Shown: one piece after another, positions 1 to 20,360 of the stretch
Layout: the number at the start of each line of letters is the position of its first letter
Numbering within the stretch: the stretch's first letter is position 1
NCBI GenBank assembly: GCA_016165875.1
Contig: JABBOT010000012.1
Span: forward strand, 15,503,168-15,567,167
DNA length: 64,000 bases
From: Acanthopleura granulata
Taxonomy: Eukaryota > Mollusca > Polyplacophora > Chitonida > Chitonidae
Direction: 5' to 3'
Translations under genes and position numbers: made by a program
The notes under the pieces: model-generated
Database searches by the model: none
What the model saw: the letters and a program-made list of their open reading frames with translations, nothing else
Told to the model about the DNA's origin: nothing

Positions 1-49
1 TCTGTCATAAACTTGCCTCAATCATTTGATTCAATAAATAAATACTATA

Positions 50-229
50 TGACCTAAAATTTCACCCAAAAAATGTTTTAAAATTTAACTTTTGGTGCTG
101 AAACCCACATCCTCCCAGTAGAATATTATCTACCTTTGCAAACAAACCTCAGAACATACCTCTAAAATCAACAGAACTCTCAGAATCAGGGATAATATGC
201 AACTTAGTCATGAATGAAATTTTAGGTCA
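50..229. mobile_element. MITE with TGACCTAAAAT terminal inverted repeats and TA flanks
   Basis: Starts TGACCTAAAATTTC and ends GAAATTTTAGGTCA, with TA on both outer sides, as expected for a TA-target Tc1/mariner-type MITE. The right interior (AACTTAGTCATG before the terminal repeat) recurs at 38189-38389 and, inverted, at 6643-6850. Confidence 0.8.
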
Positions 230-453
230 TAATCATAACTACATGAACATGTATGGCATAAGCATTTCAGTGTTCATAGTTTTCAGTTATATGAAGAGCA
301 GTAATGAAGTAACTTCAAATCATCATCTGATCTCATCTGACTATAAAAATGTCATCTTTGATGTGTACTTTACCACCATTGATCTTCCTAAAACTCCTTA
401 GCAGATCATTGAACATGAGAAGCATGTTGCATGCATGGTTTTTATATGCGTGA

Positions 454-7768
<7,315 letters not shown>

Positions 7769-9066
7769 AGAGCTGACTCAGTCAGACATCCCTGGTCAGG
7801 ATGTGAGGGGAAAACCTGGGATGGGTGGGATGAATGCAAGACTGGGCCGTGACTCCAAGAGACAAACACTGGCCACATGGAAGTGAAGAGCTGACTCAGT
7901 TAGACATCCCTGGTCAGGATGTGAGGGGAAAACCTGGGATGGGTGGGATGAATGCAAGACTGGGCCGTGACTCCAAGAGACAAACACTGGCCACATGGAA
8001 GTGAAGAGCTGACTCAGTCAGACATCCCTGGTCAGGATGTGAGGGGAAAACCTGGGATGGGTGGGATGAATGCAAGACTGGGCCGTGACTCCAAGAGACA
8101 AACACTGGCCACATGGAAGTGAAGAGCTGACTCAGTTAGACATCCCTGGTCAGGATGTGAGGGGAAAACCTGGGATGGGTGGGATGAATGCAAGACTGGG
8201 CCGTGACTCCAAGAGACAAACACTGGCCACATGGAAGTGAAGAGCTGACTCAGTTAGACATCCCTGGTCAGGATGTGAGGGGAAAACCTGGGATGGGTGG
8301 GATGAATGCAAGACTGGGCCGTGACTCCAAGAGACAAACACTGGCCACATGGAAGTGAAGAGCTGACTCAGTTAGACATCCCTGGTCAGGATGTGAGGGG
8401 CAAACCTGGGATGGGTGGGATGAATGCAAGACTGGGCCGTGACTCCAAGAGACAAACACTGGCCACATGAAAGTGAAGAGCTGACTCAGTTAGACATCCC
8501 TGGTCAGGATGTGAGGGGCAACCCTGGGATGGGTGGGATGAATGCAAGACTGGGCCGTGACTCCAAGAGACAAACACTGGCCACATGAAAGTGAAGAGCT
8601 GACTCAGTTAGACATCCCTGGTCAGGATGTGAGGGGAAAACCTGGGGTGGGTGGGATGAATGCAAGACTGGGCCGTGACTCCAAGAGACAAACACTGGCC
8701 ACATGGAAGTGAAGAGCTGACTCAGTTAGACATCCCTGGTCAGGAAGTGATGGGAAAACCTGGGATGGGTGGGATGAATGCAAGACTGGGCCATGACTCC
8801 AAGGACACAAACACTGGCCACATGAAAGTGAAGAGCTGGCTTAGTCAGACGGCCAGGTCAGGATGTGAGGGGCAAACCTGGGAGAGAGGGGATGAACGCC
8901 AAACCTGACCGTGACTCTAAGAGACAAACACTGGCCACATGGAAGTGAAGAGCTGGCTTGATCAGACAGCCAGTTCAGGATGTGAGGGGCAAACCTGGGA
9001 GGGAGGGGATGAATGCCAGGCTTGGAGGTGACTCCAAGAGACAAACACTGGCCACATGGAAGTGAA

Positions 9067-9380
9067 ACTGAAACTGGTCTAGTCTATGGAGATGAAATTT
9101 TGTATCACAAATCAAATGATTTACCATCACATGGAAGTTTCATATTAAAGATCAAACTTAAAAAACTTCGCTAGCCAAATTACCAGTGACTGTCTCAGTT
9201 TACTGTGCATCTCACAGGACTTACTGATCATGGTTATTTGACAAGGTTGCATTCATCAAGATACGTGTCATATTGATATTGTCATGTCACTTCAGTGGGT
9301 GTTCTCACAATGTATGAAGCCAGCAGTGTCATTCACCTATTTCACCAACTTAGTAGAGCAGGGTGATTGTTCTGTGTAAA
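9067..9380. other. TTLL1 3' flank / probable 3' UTR, nothing recognised
   Basis: Unique AT-rich sequence after the 118-bp array. I could not single out a TTLL1 polyadenylation signal. AATAAA strings occur further on, but several lie in a SINE tail. Confidence 0.4.
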
Positions 9381-9641
9381 GGGCTCCTCTGTGGCGCCCT
9401 GAGGGGTTAGAGCACCAATGTAACACAATGACTCAGGAGCTCTCACCATAGGAATTCCTGTGAGTTCAAGTCCAGCTCAATTTGGCTTCCTCTGTGGTCG
9501 TACATGGGAAGGTCTGCCAGCAACATGCGTATGGTTGTACGTTCCCCCTGTGATCCCTCCCACCACAGTTCTGGCTGCCGTTGTTGAAGTGAAATATTCT
9601 TGAGCGTGGCATGAAACACGAATCAAATACATAAATAAATA
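9381..9641 (+). mobile_element. SINE, near full length
   Basis: The head GGGCTCCTCTGTGGCGCCCTG...GGTTAGAGCACC, with a B-box-like GAGTTCAAGTCCAGC at about 9463-9477, supports a tRNA origin and + orientation. The body carries GGTCTGCCAGCAAC and GAAATATTCTTGAG, and the tail ends CATAAATAAAT. Confidence 0.9.
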
Positions 9642-11990
9642 TTCAGTGAAAAATGTCAATTTGTTGAGAACTTTTTGAACTCTAGACAACACTGACAGTA
9701 TTAACATACATTCAATATGTCAGTCTGGATACATGTTTTGTAGTACTGTACATCACCTAGACTTCCAAAAATGTTGGAGAATTGTGAATGTCACTCTGAG
9801 AGCATTAATGTACCTTGTTGGCATGATGATTCATGCTTTGCTGCACGTGTTCTGCCTTCCTGTGTTATTATTAGACTGTGAACACCTCTGAATTGCTATA
9901 TTTATTGAAAGTTCTAACTTCATAAATCAAGTTTTTGTGGCTTTGCATAAAAATAAATGTCACCTTATACATGTAACTGTAACATGCAGTGTCATTAAGG
10001 AGTTTTGATTGAGTTTCAGTAACAGAAATGTAGAGTTTAACTGGCACATAAAGCCTAACTGGTATACGTACATGTAAATAATTTATTTTTAGACACAGAA
10101 ATAATAATAATGAACTTGAAGAGACACATTGTACTTCTTGTGTTCTTCATTATCGAGTCGTAAACAGAAATTTTAAAATCTTCAATTTTCTCTCTTACTT
10201 GCATATAACCACATTCACAAGATGCAGTTTGTTGTATTGACTTGTAAGCTACAATCACATGCTGTGATTTGTGAAATTCTACAAAACCTATGATACAGCG
10301 TTTGGCAGTTCCATTCGATTAGTGGAATTTGCCCAGTCAATTCAACAGTTATGCATCATGTGAATGTGGTTTTAGGCTTTCCTGTCGATCAACTTGAGAG
10401 TAAACAGATCTTTTTTATTTATTTCATTACTGTTTAATGGTGCACTCGACAGTTTTTACACTTAATTGAGGGTTGTAAGGTTTGTGGGTATAGATCACAG
10501 AAGAGCCCAGAGTAAATCACTGCCCTTTTCCAGCTACCTGTCAAACCTCCTGAGTTAAAAGAGGTGAATCTGAGTGTCTGACCCTGTTAATTAGGGGTCA
10601 GTTGATGGAAATGAGAACAGTGATTTAGCTCAGTGAGCCAGCAAGGATGTCCAGTCTATATCTGGACTGAGTAAACACATCCTCAGTGTGTCAGGCATCA
10701 GAACTTAATTGATAAATAAACCAGCCAGACTAGAAGTTGTCTACAGACATCAGGTTAGTATTAAAACCTCTGGACAACCATTAGTTTATCTGTGGTGATC
10801 TTGTTCAAGCAGTGAAGTTATATCAGTTGTGGGAATGCAACCCTAACTGAGGTAAAGTGACTAGGGACTGTATTTCACTATTTACAGGTGACTATCTGCC
10901 AATATGACACTGTCTGGCTTTACTCTCTATGTTGCAGTCTTCGATATCGTGGATTGCTAGTGGACTAGTTGTTGCTGGTGATTAGTTCACAGAGAACAGG
11001 AATAACTCTACAACATGAGCAGATTGTGACCCAATAACTCCAAACATGCTCGTTTTTACTTCGAAATATTTATTCATGTAAAAAGTGGACATGATTTTAA
11101 TAAAATTTAACAAAAAAAGAAAAAGAAATCAAACGGAGCATGTCTGGAATTATTTAGTTACAAATTTGGTGCTGGGCAGGGCCAAGTGTGACTGATGGGC
11201 TGACTAGCTGGGGATCTGAACCATTGATCTCTGGGTTTTGAGTTCTGCATATCAGTGTTTTCAAGACACAGAATGCAATATTTCTTATTCGAAAATCTGA
11301 ACACTTGCAAGAGGTAAACAGTTTTTACTACTGATAAGTGAACTTATTTGATAAGCCTAAGGTAAGAAATGGTCAGACTAATATGGTAAAATCCACTCCA
11401 TCCCAAAATATGATGGATTGTCATAAATAACGGGGCTATAGAAAGCAACAAAGAGCAGACATACAGTCAACGTTTTAATTTGGTTTTATTTGGCCGAGTC
11501 AGTTTAACAGAAATGAAGGAAACGTTAAATAACAATTTCTGCAATGCTGTTGTACTCTCCAGATTGTGTACATAATGTTGAGTTCCATTAATTTTTGTAC
11601 CAGGTCGGCCTTCTTCGAAACGCTGCCCTGCAAACACAAATCGGAGAGAACGGACAAAACGTGATATCGGAATTATAACGTACAACATACCAGTAAATAG
11701 GTAAAAAAAAAAAAAAAAAAAGAAAAGAAAAAAGAAAACAAAGAAAAAAATACAAAATACCAGTACTTGTAGATCGCTGAAAAACATAAAAATCACAAAG
11801 CACTGAATGGTGTAAAAAAAAAAATGCTTGGTACAAACACAAACCTACCTTTAATTTGACATATAGACCTTATAGGTTTCCAGCGGAAAATTGTTTTTTG
11901 ATTAAAAATCACTTAAAGGATGAACTGTGCTGTAAACCTGCAGTTATAATCTGAAGAGGCTACTGTTTATTCACTCAAAATATACCTACC
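9642..11990. other. Intergenic spacer between TTLL1 and the small secreted-peptide gene
   Basis: AT-rich. About 10415-10720 looks like another dispersed repeat (TTTATTTATTTC start, then a moderately GC segment). 11700-11760 is a poly-A/AG low-complexity run. Open frames across that run are low-complexity artefacts. No exon-like sequence recognised. Confidence 0.5.
11966..11971 (-). promoter_or_regulatory. Candidate polyadenylation signal of the small secreted-peptide gene
   Basis: AATAAA in minus sense, about 20 nt downstream of the TAG at 11991-11993. A very short 3' UTR would follow. Confidence 0.5.
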
Positions 11991-12595
11991 CTACGATGGG
12001 GCTATGCATCCACAAGCCACAGAATCAAATATTTCACCTGAAGGACAAGTTAACTTGATGCCCTGTGTACTGAATGAGGAGGGATCGCCTTCCACGGGAT
12101 CCAGGTAACATTGCGCGGCCTTCAATCGAGGATCAAGCACTTTGGAAAGCAAAATGCAATGAAAGTACATGTATATTGGGGCTTTTCCGACGGCGCTTTG
12201 TGAGGGCATAGTACATTTATATTCATTATCTGCATGGGATTAATGTAACAGTTACATTAATTCCAGACATTATCAAATGTTGCAGCCAGATATACATGTG
12301 CATTAAAATTTTATACCATAAATGAAATATTTACCAATAAAGGTACTAGTTAAGTGAACAGTCTCCAGTCTTATCAATGTTTCTGGCCAAAAAAAGTTGC
12401 ACCCACATGGAATGATATTGATCAAAGTTTGAAAATTTTGCTCCCCCCTCTTTTGTAAACAGTTGTGGATGGGGAATGAGAGCAGACTTCCGAACTCCCG
12501 ACAAAAATGTGCATGCACTTACCGGCCATCGCAATGACTGGGAATGCAAGCGTACACAGGCAGACAAACAAAGAGAATAAAGTCATCTTCTCCAT
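11991..12595 (-). CDS. Predicted small secreted cysteine-containing peptide (2 exons, 73 aa)
   Basis: Exon 1 is 12523-12595 and exon 2 is 11991-12139. Donor GTAAGT and a pyrimidine-rich acceptor join in phase (GCC G | TG CTT). The first 24 residues (MEKMTLFSLFVCLCTLAFPV...) are a clear signal peptide. The mature part of about 49 residues is VLDPRLKAAQC... and ends TCPSGEIFDSVACGCIAPS, with four cysteines. The CPSGEIFD...C.C pattern recalls half of a chitin-binding type 2 (peritrophin) domain, but the domain is too short to claim. AATAAA (11966-11971, minus sense) lies about 20 nt after the TAG. A TTGTAG acceptor just upstream of the ATG suggests a separate 5' UTR exon. Function unknown. Confidence 0.7.
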
Positions 12596-13663
12596 GTTCT
12601 CGATGGTTTCTACAATTAATAAAGACAGCAAATAAAAGTTGAAGTCGAAACAAACTGAGGAATAATAATTTTCAGTGAAATAGGGGGGAAAAAGTTGGTA
12701 ATATATGCGACAAGGTTATTCCGTCCACTCAGTCAGTCCACATTCACTGGTTAGGCGAATGATCCATGCTAAAGAAGGAGATGCAATACTGTGAACAATA
12801 TGATTATGAAAAATAAAATGTCCTACATAACTTTTTCCTTTAATTTCGACACATATAATATACGAGTGTATATGATTTTGTTTAAAAAAAAAGACTACAA
12901 GCGTTGGAATCAGCGAAAATGTTGTAATCAACTGAAAATGCCCAGTTGGTCAAGTTGGTCATATTTGTACAGTTTTGACCCTATATGCATTCTCTGATTT
13001 AGGCATGAAGGAAGAGCAGCCCCAGAACAAAACTTGCACTGCATTTGTATTTCTTCGTGCAAAGTATCTTTGTGGGGGAGCCATTTCCTTCATGATTAGA
13101 ACGATACCTGTGTCTTTTTACTTGCACGGCCTGTCTGTTACCTTGGTGTGTACCGAATAAATGTCTTTGTAATTATTTGTTGAGTTTAGTGTAGGGGTTA
13201 GCGAATCAAGGTTTGGATCAAAGCATTCGGGGTTCGTGGCTATGTTGTCATTTCCTCTAAAATATGTTTTTGTTTTAAAAACGCAGTTTTTTTAATGATA
13301 TTACATAATTAAACATTTCCAAAACTAAGCAGTTGATGGAAATACACATGGATCTTATATGTACTACATATTTCATCTACGGGTAGCTTGGTCCAGTGAC
13401 CTTGTGGTGCGAAATGTGCGACCGTCATTATGACACTGCACACTTAGGCGGGAGTTGTTGCGATACAAATTTTTGCTAGCGTTTGAAACTATATGTTGCG
13501 ATCTCTACTGAGCTGATAGTTTCTGCTACCTAAATAGTCTGTACGTTAGAGAACAACCATTGTGTTCAGTGGTGCGTGGTAAATGTGTCTTTAGAGACAA
13601 ACTAACTAACTTCTGTCTGCAATAGGCAGCGCTAGCCAATGGGCACTTTTGGCGCCTTATCCT

Positions 13664-13780
13664 CCTTTATTTATTTGGTAGGTTTTTTACGCCGTACTCA
13701 AGAATATTTCTCTTATACGACGGCATTATGGTGGGAGAAAACCCATGACCATCCGCAGGCTGCTAGCTTGCCTTCCAGCG
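13664..13780 (-). mobile_element. SINE fragment
   Basis: Minus-sense tail and body only: TTTATTTATTTGG, GCCGTACTCAAGAATATTTC, TATACGACGGC, ATTATGGTGGGAG, CATGACCATCCGCAGGCTGC. The tRNA-like head is missing. Confidence 0.8.
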
Positions 13781-15255
13781 TACTCCATGTTAAAAGATAG
13801 AGGAACTATGTTAAAAGACAAGGTGTCACACAGACAGACGGAAGGACCAACTTGATAGGCAGGTCCAGTCTCATCTCTAAGTGTCAAATATAAAAATGAA
13901 TGCAGATTATGCAGATTATGAATGCAGACTTCAGACTCCTTTAGTTCAACGTGCACAGTCTATATAGTCAGCGACAACCCTAAATATCACAACTTTTATT
14001 CACTACAATGGAAATTTCTTGTTACGTTCATCAAGTATAGATCGTGTTTTACGCACGAATTCTTTCCATCAGGAGAGTAACTTTAAGTAGACAATGCTTC
14101 TCATTACGTTCTCAGTGATTAGACTCTTGAATAATTGTCTCAGGCAACAAAATATACTGCCCACTAGATCATCCTTCAAATGCTTTTTGTGAGAACGGAT
14201 GGTATATTCGTCATAACCTATACGTAATAAGGATTACAACCACAACCACATTGTCCCTGTGTTATCACTCACCTTTTGCTCACCTGGCGAATTCTTGGCA
14301 GGTAAATGTTTCATTTGTACCCACTGGCTTACTTTATACCCATATCTGTCACAAAGGGTTAAACTCACGATGGCCAGTTCGGAAATATGGAAAGGGGCTC
14401 CCTTAATTACTACATATTGACTACCGCACGTATGTACGCCTTTTTAAGAAAAACCTGCTTATCATTCAAGTGAAAAAAGGGACATAAATATGTATATCTG
14501 AGCGAGAAGATTTGCAGCTGTTCACATGTATAGATCAAACTCATGTTCATTTTACAGCTGTATAGGTCAAACGGACAATGAGATGTCAGCAGCAGCATTT
14601 GTTGGCAATATGTCGCTCAATCAGTTCGGCGCAGCTCTGCTTTTTCGTCCATAGAATTAATGATTGTGTTCCAGATCTAAATCCACATTCTACGGTACAG
14701 CATATCCAGACATAAAAGTAGTTTTAAAACAAATCAGATAATAATAAAAACAATACAATAATAATAATAGCAAAATAAATAAAGGCTGAAAAGTTTTTAA
14801 CAAAAAAGTTTTGCAGAGTTAGTGAAACTTTTAAATGCACATAGCAAAAACGTTTTGAAGACCATTATTAATTGGCAAGTATGTTTATTTCTTTATATCT
14901 CACAGGAAATTTGAAAGCGTTATCTTTAACGTAGATATATAGGCTGGATTGTACTGCTTAACATGGGACCAGCCTGGTCTTGACTACGAAAGACGACACA
15001 CACATTTAGGGATTCGTCACAATGAGATAGATGGTTGTTAGGAAGAAATATAACAGAAGGGAATGACTGAGACTTAGAAACACCAAATTCTTAAATTATA
15101 TAACTGAACTGTAATAGCGTGTATGATCCAAGCACGTTTCCTATACTTGGAAAATTAACTTATTCTGGAACTTAATTGACGCATTTCAAATTCATGTCAT
15201 TCTGGACAAAACAATCAATATACCTAAGAGCGTACAATATTTCAAAACACCATTT

Positions 15256-15400
15256 ATTTATTTATTTAACTGGGGGTTTACACCGTACTCAAGACAATTT
15301 CACTTATACGACGGCGGCCAGCATTATGGTGGGAGGAAACCGGGCAGAGCCCGCGGAAAACCCCTGGCCATCCGCAGGTTGTTGGCACACCGCAATCACC
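15256..15400 (-). mobile_element. SINE fragment, well conserved
   Basis: Starts (TTTA)n, then CCGTACTCAAGACAATTTCA, TATACGACGGCGGCCAGC, ATTATGGTGGGAGGAAACCG and CCATCCGCAGGTTGTTGGC. It lacks the head. Confidence 0.88.
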
Positions 15401-15632
15401 ATTCACCACGTTCGCAAATCTATCTTAAACCACAAGAACAGTTTTTCGGATTTGTAGATCATAGAGAAGATTTTACCAGATATTTTCGAAAAGTTTTTTT
15501 TTTGTTTTTGCTTTCAACGGAACACTCAGTCATAAGGTTTCACTGCAATATTTTACAATTAGGATTGTCAAGTGTTTCCAGCATCCTTCACAGAATAAAA
15601 TGCATTCACTGCTTCAACTGAACTTGCATTTA

Positions 15633-16230
15633 TACTGAGCAAACATATAAACGCAACAACCAATATTTTGATAAAGTAACTGCGTTATCAAATTCTTTTC
15701 AATGCACTTTTTCACGGGGGGGGGGGGGTACTCTTAGCAATACAGTTCCATAAATGATGGAAACGGATAACCGATGAAAACACAGGCATATTGCGAAACA
15801 TGGGTGGGGTCAGTTTGGGAAATTCTACACTTCAGCACCAAGTATGTCCGCTGTTTGTGTGCTCCACTGCTACACATCGTCGACACATAGAACGACGCCT
15901 GTCGAGGACGTCCGGCAGGTGTTCACAGATTGTTGTGGACAGATCAGGTGAATACGCCGGGCAGTCGAGCACTTGAACGTTTTCGGTCTGTAGAAATGCC
16001 CTGCATACAGCAACAACGTGTGGACGGGCTTTGTCTTGCTGAAATGATACCTCGTGGCGCCGGACAAATTGGACCATGGAGTGGTCTACGCGCTGGCACT
16101 TTCGCTTCTCTGAGGCGATTCCGAACCGCTTGAGCGGAAATCCGGTTATTATGGAGCCCGATTGTTTCATTTATAAGGTGTGGCAGTGGCTGGTCTGACA
16201 CGGTCGCGGAGGTGGAGGAGGCGAATATGG
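15633..16230 (-). mobile_element. Degenerate Tc1/mariner-type transposon
   Basis: Minus-strand remnants of a Tc1-like transposase sit in two frames. ISAQAVRNRLREAKVPARRP (about 16060-16150) matches the N-terminal DNA-binding region. VSFQQDKARPH and CPAYSPDLS, then LDRR (about 15880-16060), match the catalytic core around the second and third acidic residues. The segment with the first catalytic Asp is deleted and a frameshift separates the parts, so it is dead. An ACGCAAC-containing sequence near 15633-15665 resembles a Tc1 terminal repeat. The right end is not clear. Confidence 0.85.
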
Positions 16231-16761
16231 CGGTCTTACAGTACTTTTCTCTGTCGTGAAATACAACTAGATATTATGTGTGCATACACATGGTGCGTAT
16301 ATACAGACAACGTATACCTCAGAGTGGGCATACTAATCGTTTTACAACTTTCATGAAACATGTACACATTGACCACTGATAATCTTAACATGCCTTCATG
16401 GTTGACAAAGCCCTCGATCCGAGGTGCCAAACAGGTACAAAAAAAACAAAAAAAAACAGAAAAGCAACAAAAAAACAAAACAAACAAAAAACAACAACAA
16501 CAATAAAAAACGTGTATACTGCAATCCTTGCACATATGTATAATTAAAGGCAAAACACCGAAAAGACGTGCCGCATTTGCACATTTAGGCCTACGTACAT
16601 GTAGATAGGGAGACTCTCAATACAATCGATGTATACTAAATGCCAATTAAGAGCAAGATGTGTTCTGCTATATGTGTAATTAACTCAGTTAATCCCCATT
16701 TCACAGGATTTCATTTTTCACATGCATACAACATTTCATTGTGTTCTTCTGTTCAACATTA

Positions 16762-16912
16762 CGCAGGGAGAAAACCGGAAAGCCCCCGAGGGAACCAACG
16801 ACCATCTGCAGGCAGGTTGCTGACAGACCTTCCCACATATGGCCCGAGTGGAAGCAACACGAGCTGGACTTGAACTCAAAGCGACCGCATGATGATGCAC
16901 CCGAGGAACTGC
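16762..16912 (-). mobile_element. SINE fragment (head half)
   Basis: Minus-sense body and head: CGACCATCTGCAGGCAGGTTGC, GACCTTCCCACATATGGCC and GGACTTGAACTCAAAGCGAC, the last containing the complement of the B box. The AAAT tail is absent. Confidence 0.82.
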
Positions 16913-17095
16913 ATACACACCTGCATATACAGCTGTCTTACGTATCAAAAGTTTTTGTAGTACTAACACTTTAATGAAATCAACAATAAATTGACATTTT
17001 ATGGATATTCTTTTTTGAGGCCAAACATATGTTTTCTTGAGTATTTCATCTCAATATCAACAACTTTCACACAAAGGCCGGAGTGGGTCCTATAT

Positions 17096-17140
17096 ATTCC
17101 ATGACGCTACCTATTAGAAACATAGGTAGCGTCATGGAAT
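17096..17140. repeat. Perfect 19-bp inverted repeat, 7-nt loop
   Basis: Left arm 17096-17114 (ATTCCATGACGCTACCTAT), loop TAGAAAC, right arm 17122-17140, exactly complementary. Isolated in intergenic DNA between the Tc1 relic and a SINE. Confidence 0.95.
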
Positions 17141-17442
17141 TAGCTGACAGCCGTCTCAAATGGATTTAATTACTTGGCATGTTTTTTTGTTCTCGGGCCA
17201 GGAAAGTCCAAAGTACACATGACCCATGCACTCTTGTGATATTTTGTGAATTTCTCTTTAAATATGAATTTGACCAACACGAATTTGGAACACGGTTTCT
17301 TTGGTCTCTTATGGATTCGTAACGTGGCCAAGAGTATAGTTTTTATCCCGGCTATCGCACATGGATGTGAAGAACATTGTTCATTTCACAATTTTATTAC
17401 TATGGAATCTTTTCAAGCATTCTATAACGATTCTTCCGGTTA

Positions 17443-17672
17443 ACGCCCGAGAGCAGCGTAATGACCAAATGCAGGAGCCTCTCACCAAAGGGGTCGCTGT
17501 GTTCAAGTCCAGCTAATGCTGCCTTCCTCCACGGCCTTCCTGGGAAGGTGTGCCAACAACCTGCTGATGGTCGCGGATTTCTCCCAATGTCTGTTTGGCT
17601 TGCTCCCACCATAATACTGACCGCCGTCATATCAAAGAATTATTATTGCGTACGGTGTAAAACAACAATCTG
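17443..17672 (+). mobile_element. SINE copy, diverged tail
   Basis: The + oriented head has a GTGTTCAAGTCCAGC B-box-like segment, then GGGAAGGTGTGCCAACAACC, CTCCCACCATAATACTGACC and a degenerate tail without a clean AAAT run. Confidence 0.82.
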
Positions 17673-20150
17673 AACCGCAGATCAAACCCTCAGAGGACAA
17701 ACCTGTCAAAATTTCGATGTGGCTTCCCTCCAACGGTAAGAGAAGGGCCTACCTTGCCAAAAAAAAAAAAAAAAATGCAATTGTGTTTCAAGAATAGGTG
17801 TCTAAGATATTCTATGCTGTTTTTCTTCTCATGCTTTCATGCATACTATTCTACATAGATACATCACAATTGCTTTACTGTTACATAAATTGCAGAAGTA
17901 TGAAGTCAAAATGAAGCTTTGGGGTTTTTTTTTGGTTTTTTTTTTGCTGTGTTGTACGTAAAACTTATAAGTGGATCTGCAAGATATAGGATGAAGGACT
18001 CATGGATAAAACCTGAATAAATTTATGCATGAAATCTTTCATGCTACTTTATTAGCCCACAAACTTGCATCATGATGTAAGAATAAAGCCATGTTTATCA
18101 AGTGGAAAAGGTCATGCCATGTTGATAAAACATTCACCCAACTTTTCCATAACAAAAACACATCCACAAGCTCCAGCAACAACAACAAGACAGTTCTCTG
18201 CGGTTTTCAGACATGGGCAATTCAGATTGCAGCAGAATTGAAATCTATGAAAAAATAATGAGTCTTGAGAACTATGAAAAAAAAATAATAATGATATCTA
18301 AAAAATATGAGGGTGATCTAACAAAAAAATCATATATATATATGTATATAGATAGATACAATTCCAACAGGATTCTGCCTTTAAGGAAATGTGAGCAATC
18401 CAGTTGTATGCAAATCCACGAAAAACCCCCACAAAAAAAAAAACAAACAATTTATCCAATCTAATATAAAATAGATTTCTAAGTCCTTCCTCTTGCTTTT
18501 GCAGTGGTCTGCTATATTTATGTACAATGAACACTTATATGATAGCCAGAGACAAGACTATGTAGCAGTTCAAATAAATTGCAATTCTCCTGAAAACAAA
18601 ATAAATCTTCAGCTTTCAGTGAAAAAGAAAAAAAAAAAAAAAAAAAAAAACACACACAAAAAAAGATGTGCTTTGTTTGAGAGTCCAACAATTATAAAAA
18701 GTTGAAGAGGATTTTGTCATGGTGACAATGGAGTAAAATCTTTGACAACAGCGCAAAAAATTTACAACCTCTTTCAAAACAAATTTGTGCGATGTATGTA
18801 CATGTATTTCTACACACAAGTAAAAATGCAAATGTGTTGGGAGAGCAAAGATCCTTAATCTAAAACTATGAACACAGCAGTGGTACACTGGCTGATTGGT
18901 TCAAAGCCCTAGGCTTTCAATTTACAAACAGTAAAAAGTTTGTAGGCTTAGTGTCTCTGATTCCAATTTCTCAAGCTAAGTGGCAAAGAAAGTTGAAATG
19001 TTGAGTGACTGATTGCTTCACCACTTAAATGCTTTTGGAAAAATTTTGAGGCTTAGGCTGCTCAGGTATTTTTTTTTAATTTAAAGAAATCAGGAAAAGG
19101 ACCATTAATACCAAATTCTTATTGTTCCCGTTCATGACTGCATGAAATTCAATACCTGAAAATTTATGTCAATTATCTGTAACTCCCTACAGCTGCACAG
19201 ACTCTGAAATCAACATACAAAGCAGGCTTGTACATGTGGCAGACTGACCAGTAATTTTTGAGATATTATGACAATAAAGAACTTAAACCAGGTGCTATCA
19301 AAAACCACATGGAAAATACACAGAGAACAAAACGATGTCACCATTTATATTGCACTTTCTCAGTAATAGTGACCGTGATATACAGTTGATACAGAACTTA
19401 ATTTATACAGAGGAGATTGATAATATGACTCTGAAATCAGCGAATATACACGTGACATAGCCGACAGCATGTATGCACATAATATATACAGCTGTCAATT
19501 TAGCCAGACATACTCAGTTTACATTGAACAGCATCCCTGGTGTCCAAAATTTTACACCTATATTTACATCTTCTGCATTCAGGATAAAAAGTACTGTACA
19601 TAAGATAAACGCCCATGGAGAAAATTAAAAAAACACTCTAGGATTAATTTTGTACAATCAAAAAACAAAAGAAGAGAAAAACCCATTCATACCCTTAGAC
19701 ACTGGATGAATCTCTGATAACCTGACATTCTATTTTCGAAGCTACATCTAGTCACAGAGCATTCTTAATATTAACAATACTGTGTCTGTTACAGGCTAAT
19801 TCCCTCCCTTGCCCACACGATTTGGTTCCTCCATTGGCCTACAACAACAACAACTACCACCACAATTTGGCTTAAAAGTTCACTCAATCACCACTCTGAC
19901 AATCATAACATTTGAATATATCTGACTATAATTTAGTTACACACTTCACCGATTTATGGCAGAAATGACCTTTCTGTGACTGTGTGACCTTTGGTCCCAT
20001 TGAATTACTATTCCATATCCCTGTTGATAACAATAACTGACACTGTGTTTAAAATCAATCATTAACGTAGTTTAATCAGACAAACTGGCCTGACAGGAAA
20101 TCATTTTGACTCACACTTCACTGTACATGCAATAAATGTACCCGACTACT
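17673..20150. other. Intergenic AT-rich spacer with simple repeats
   Basis: Poly-A at 17760-17775, (AT/GATA) runs at 18330-18360, and a long A run at 18625-18650 followed by CACACACA. No coding exon recognised. Confidence 0.5.
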
Positions 20151-20151
20151 A

Positions 20152-20360
20152 TAAATGACCTAAAATTTGTCAGAGAAAAAGCTGCTAATTTCTCCTGATT
20201 CTGAGGGTACTGTTGATTGTGGGAAGGTGATTTCAGGTTTATTTGGAAGGTGGGGTGATATGCCGGTGGAAAAATGTAAGTTTTAGCTCCAAAAGTAATG
20301 TTTCAAGGTATTTATTTGCTTCTTAGAATGTACTTTTGGTGGCAAATTTTAGGTCATTTA
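20152..20360. mobile_element. MITE of the TGACCTAAAAT family
   Basis: TAAATGACCTAAAATTT at the left end and AAATTTTAGGTCATTTA at the right end form a 17-bp perfect terminal inverted repeat. The interior has CCTGATTCTGAGGGTACTG and TTTTAGCTCCAAAAG, shared with 6643-6850. Confidence 0.85.

Larger units (their letters stand above)
12596..15630. other. Intergenic, no gene recognised
   Basis: AT-rich sequence upstream of the secreted-peptide gene. Apart from two SINE fragments (13664 and 15256) I see no exon with convincing splice sites or domain. Confidence 0.45.

Noticed and set aside
11467..11842. Minus-strand frames of 109 and 84 codons rich in Phe
   Set aside because: Poly-A/AG low complexity read backwards; no splice or domain evidence.
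16236..16584. Minus-strand Phe/Cys-rich frames
   Set aside because: Generated by an (AAAAAC)n run.
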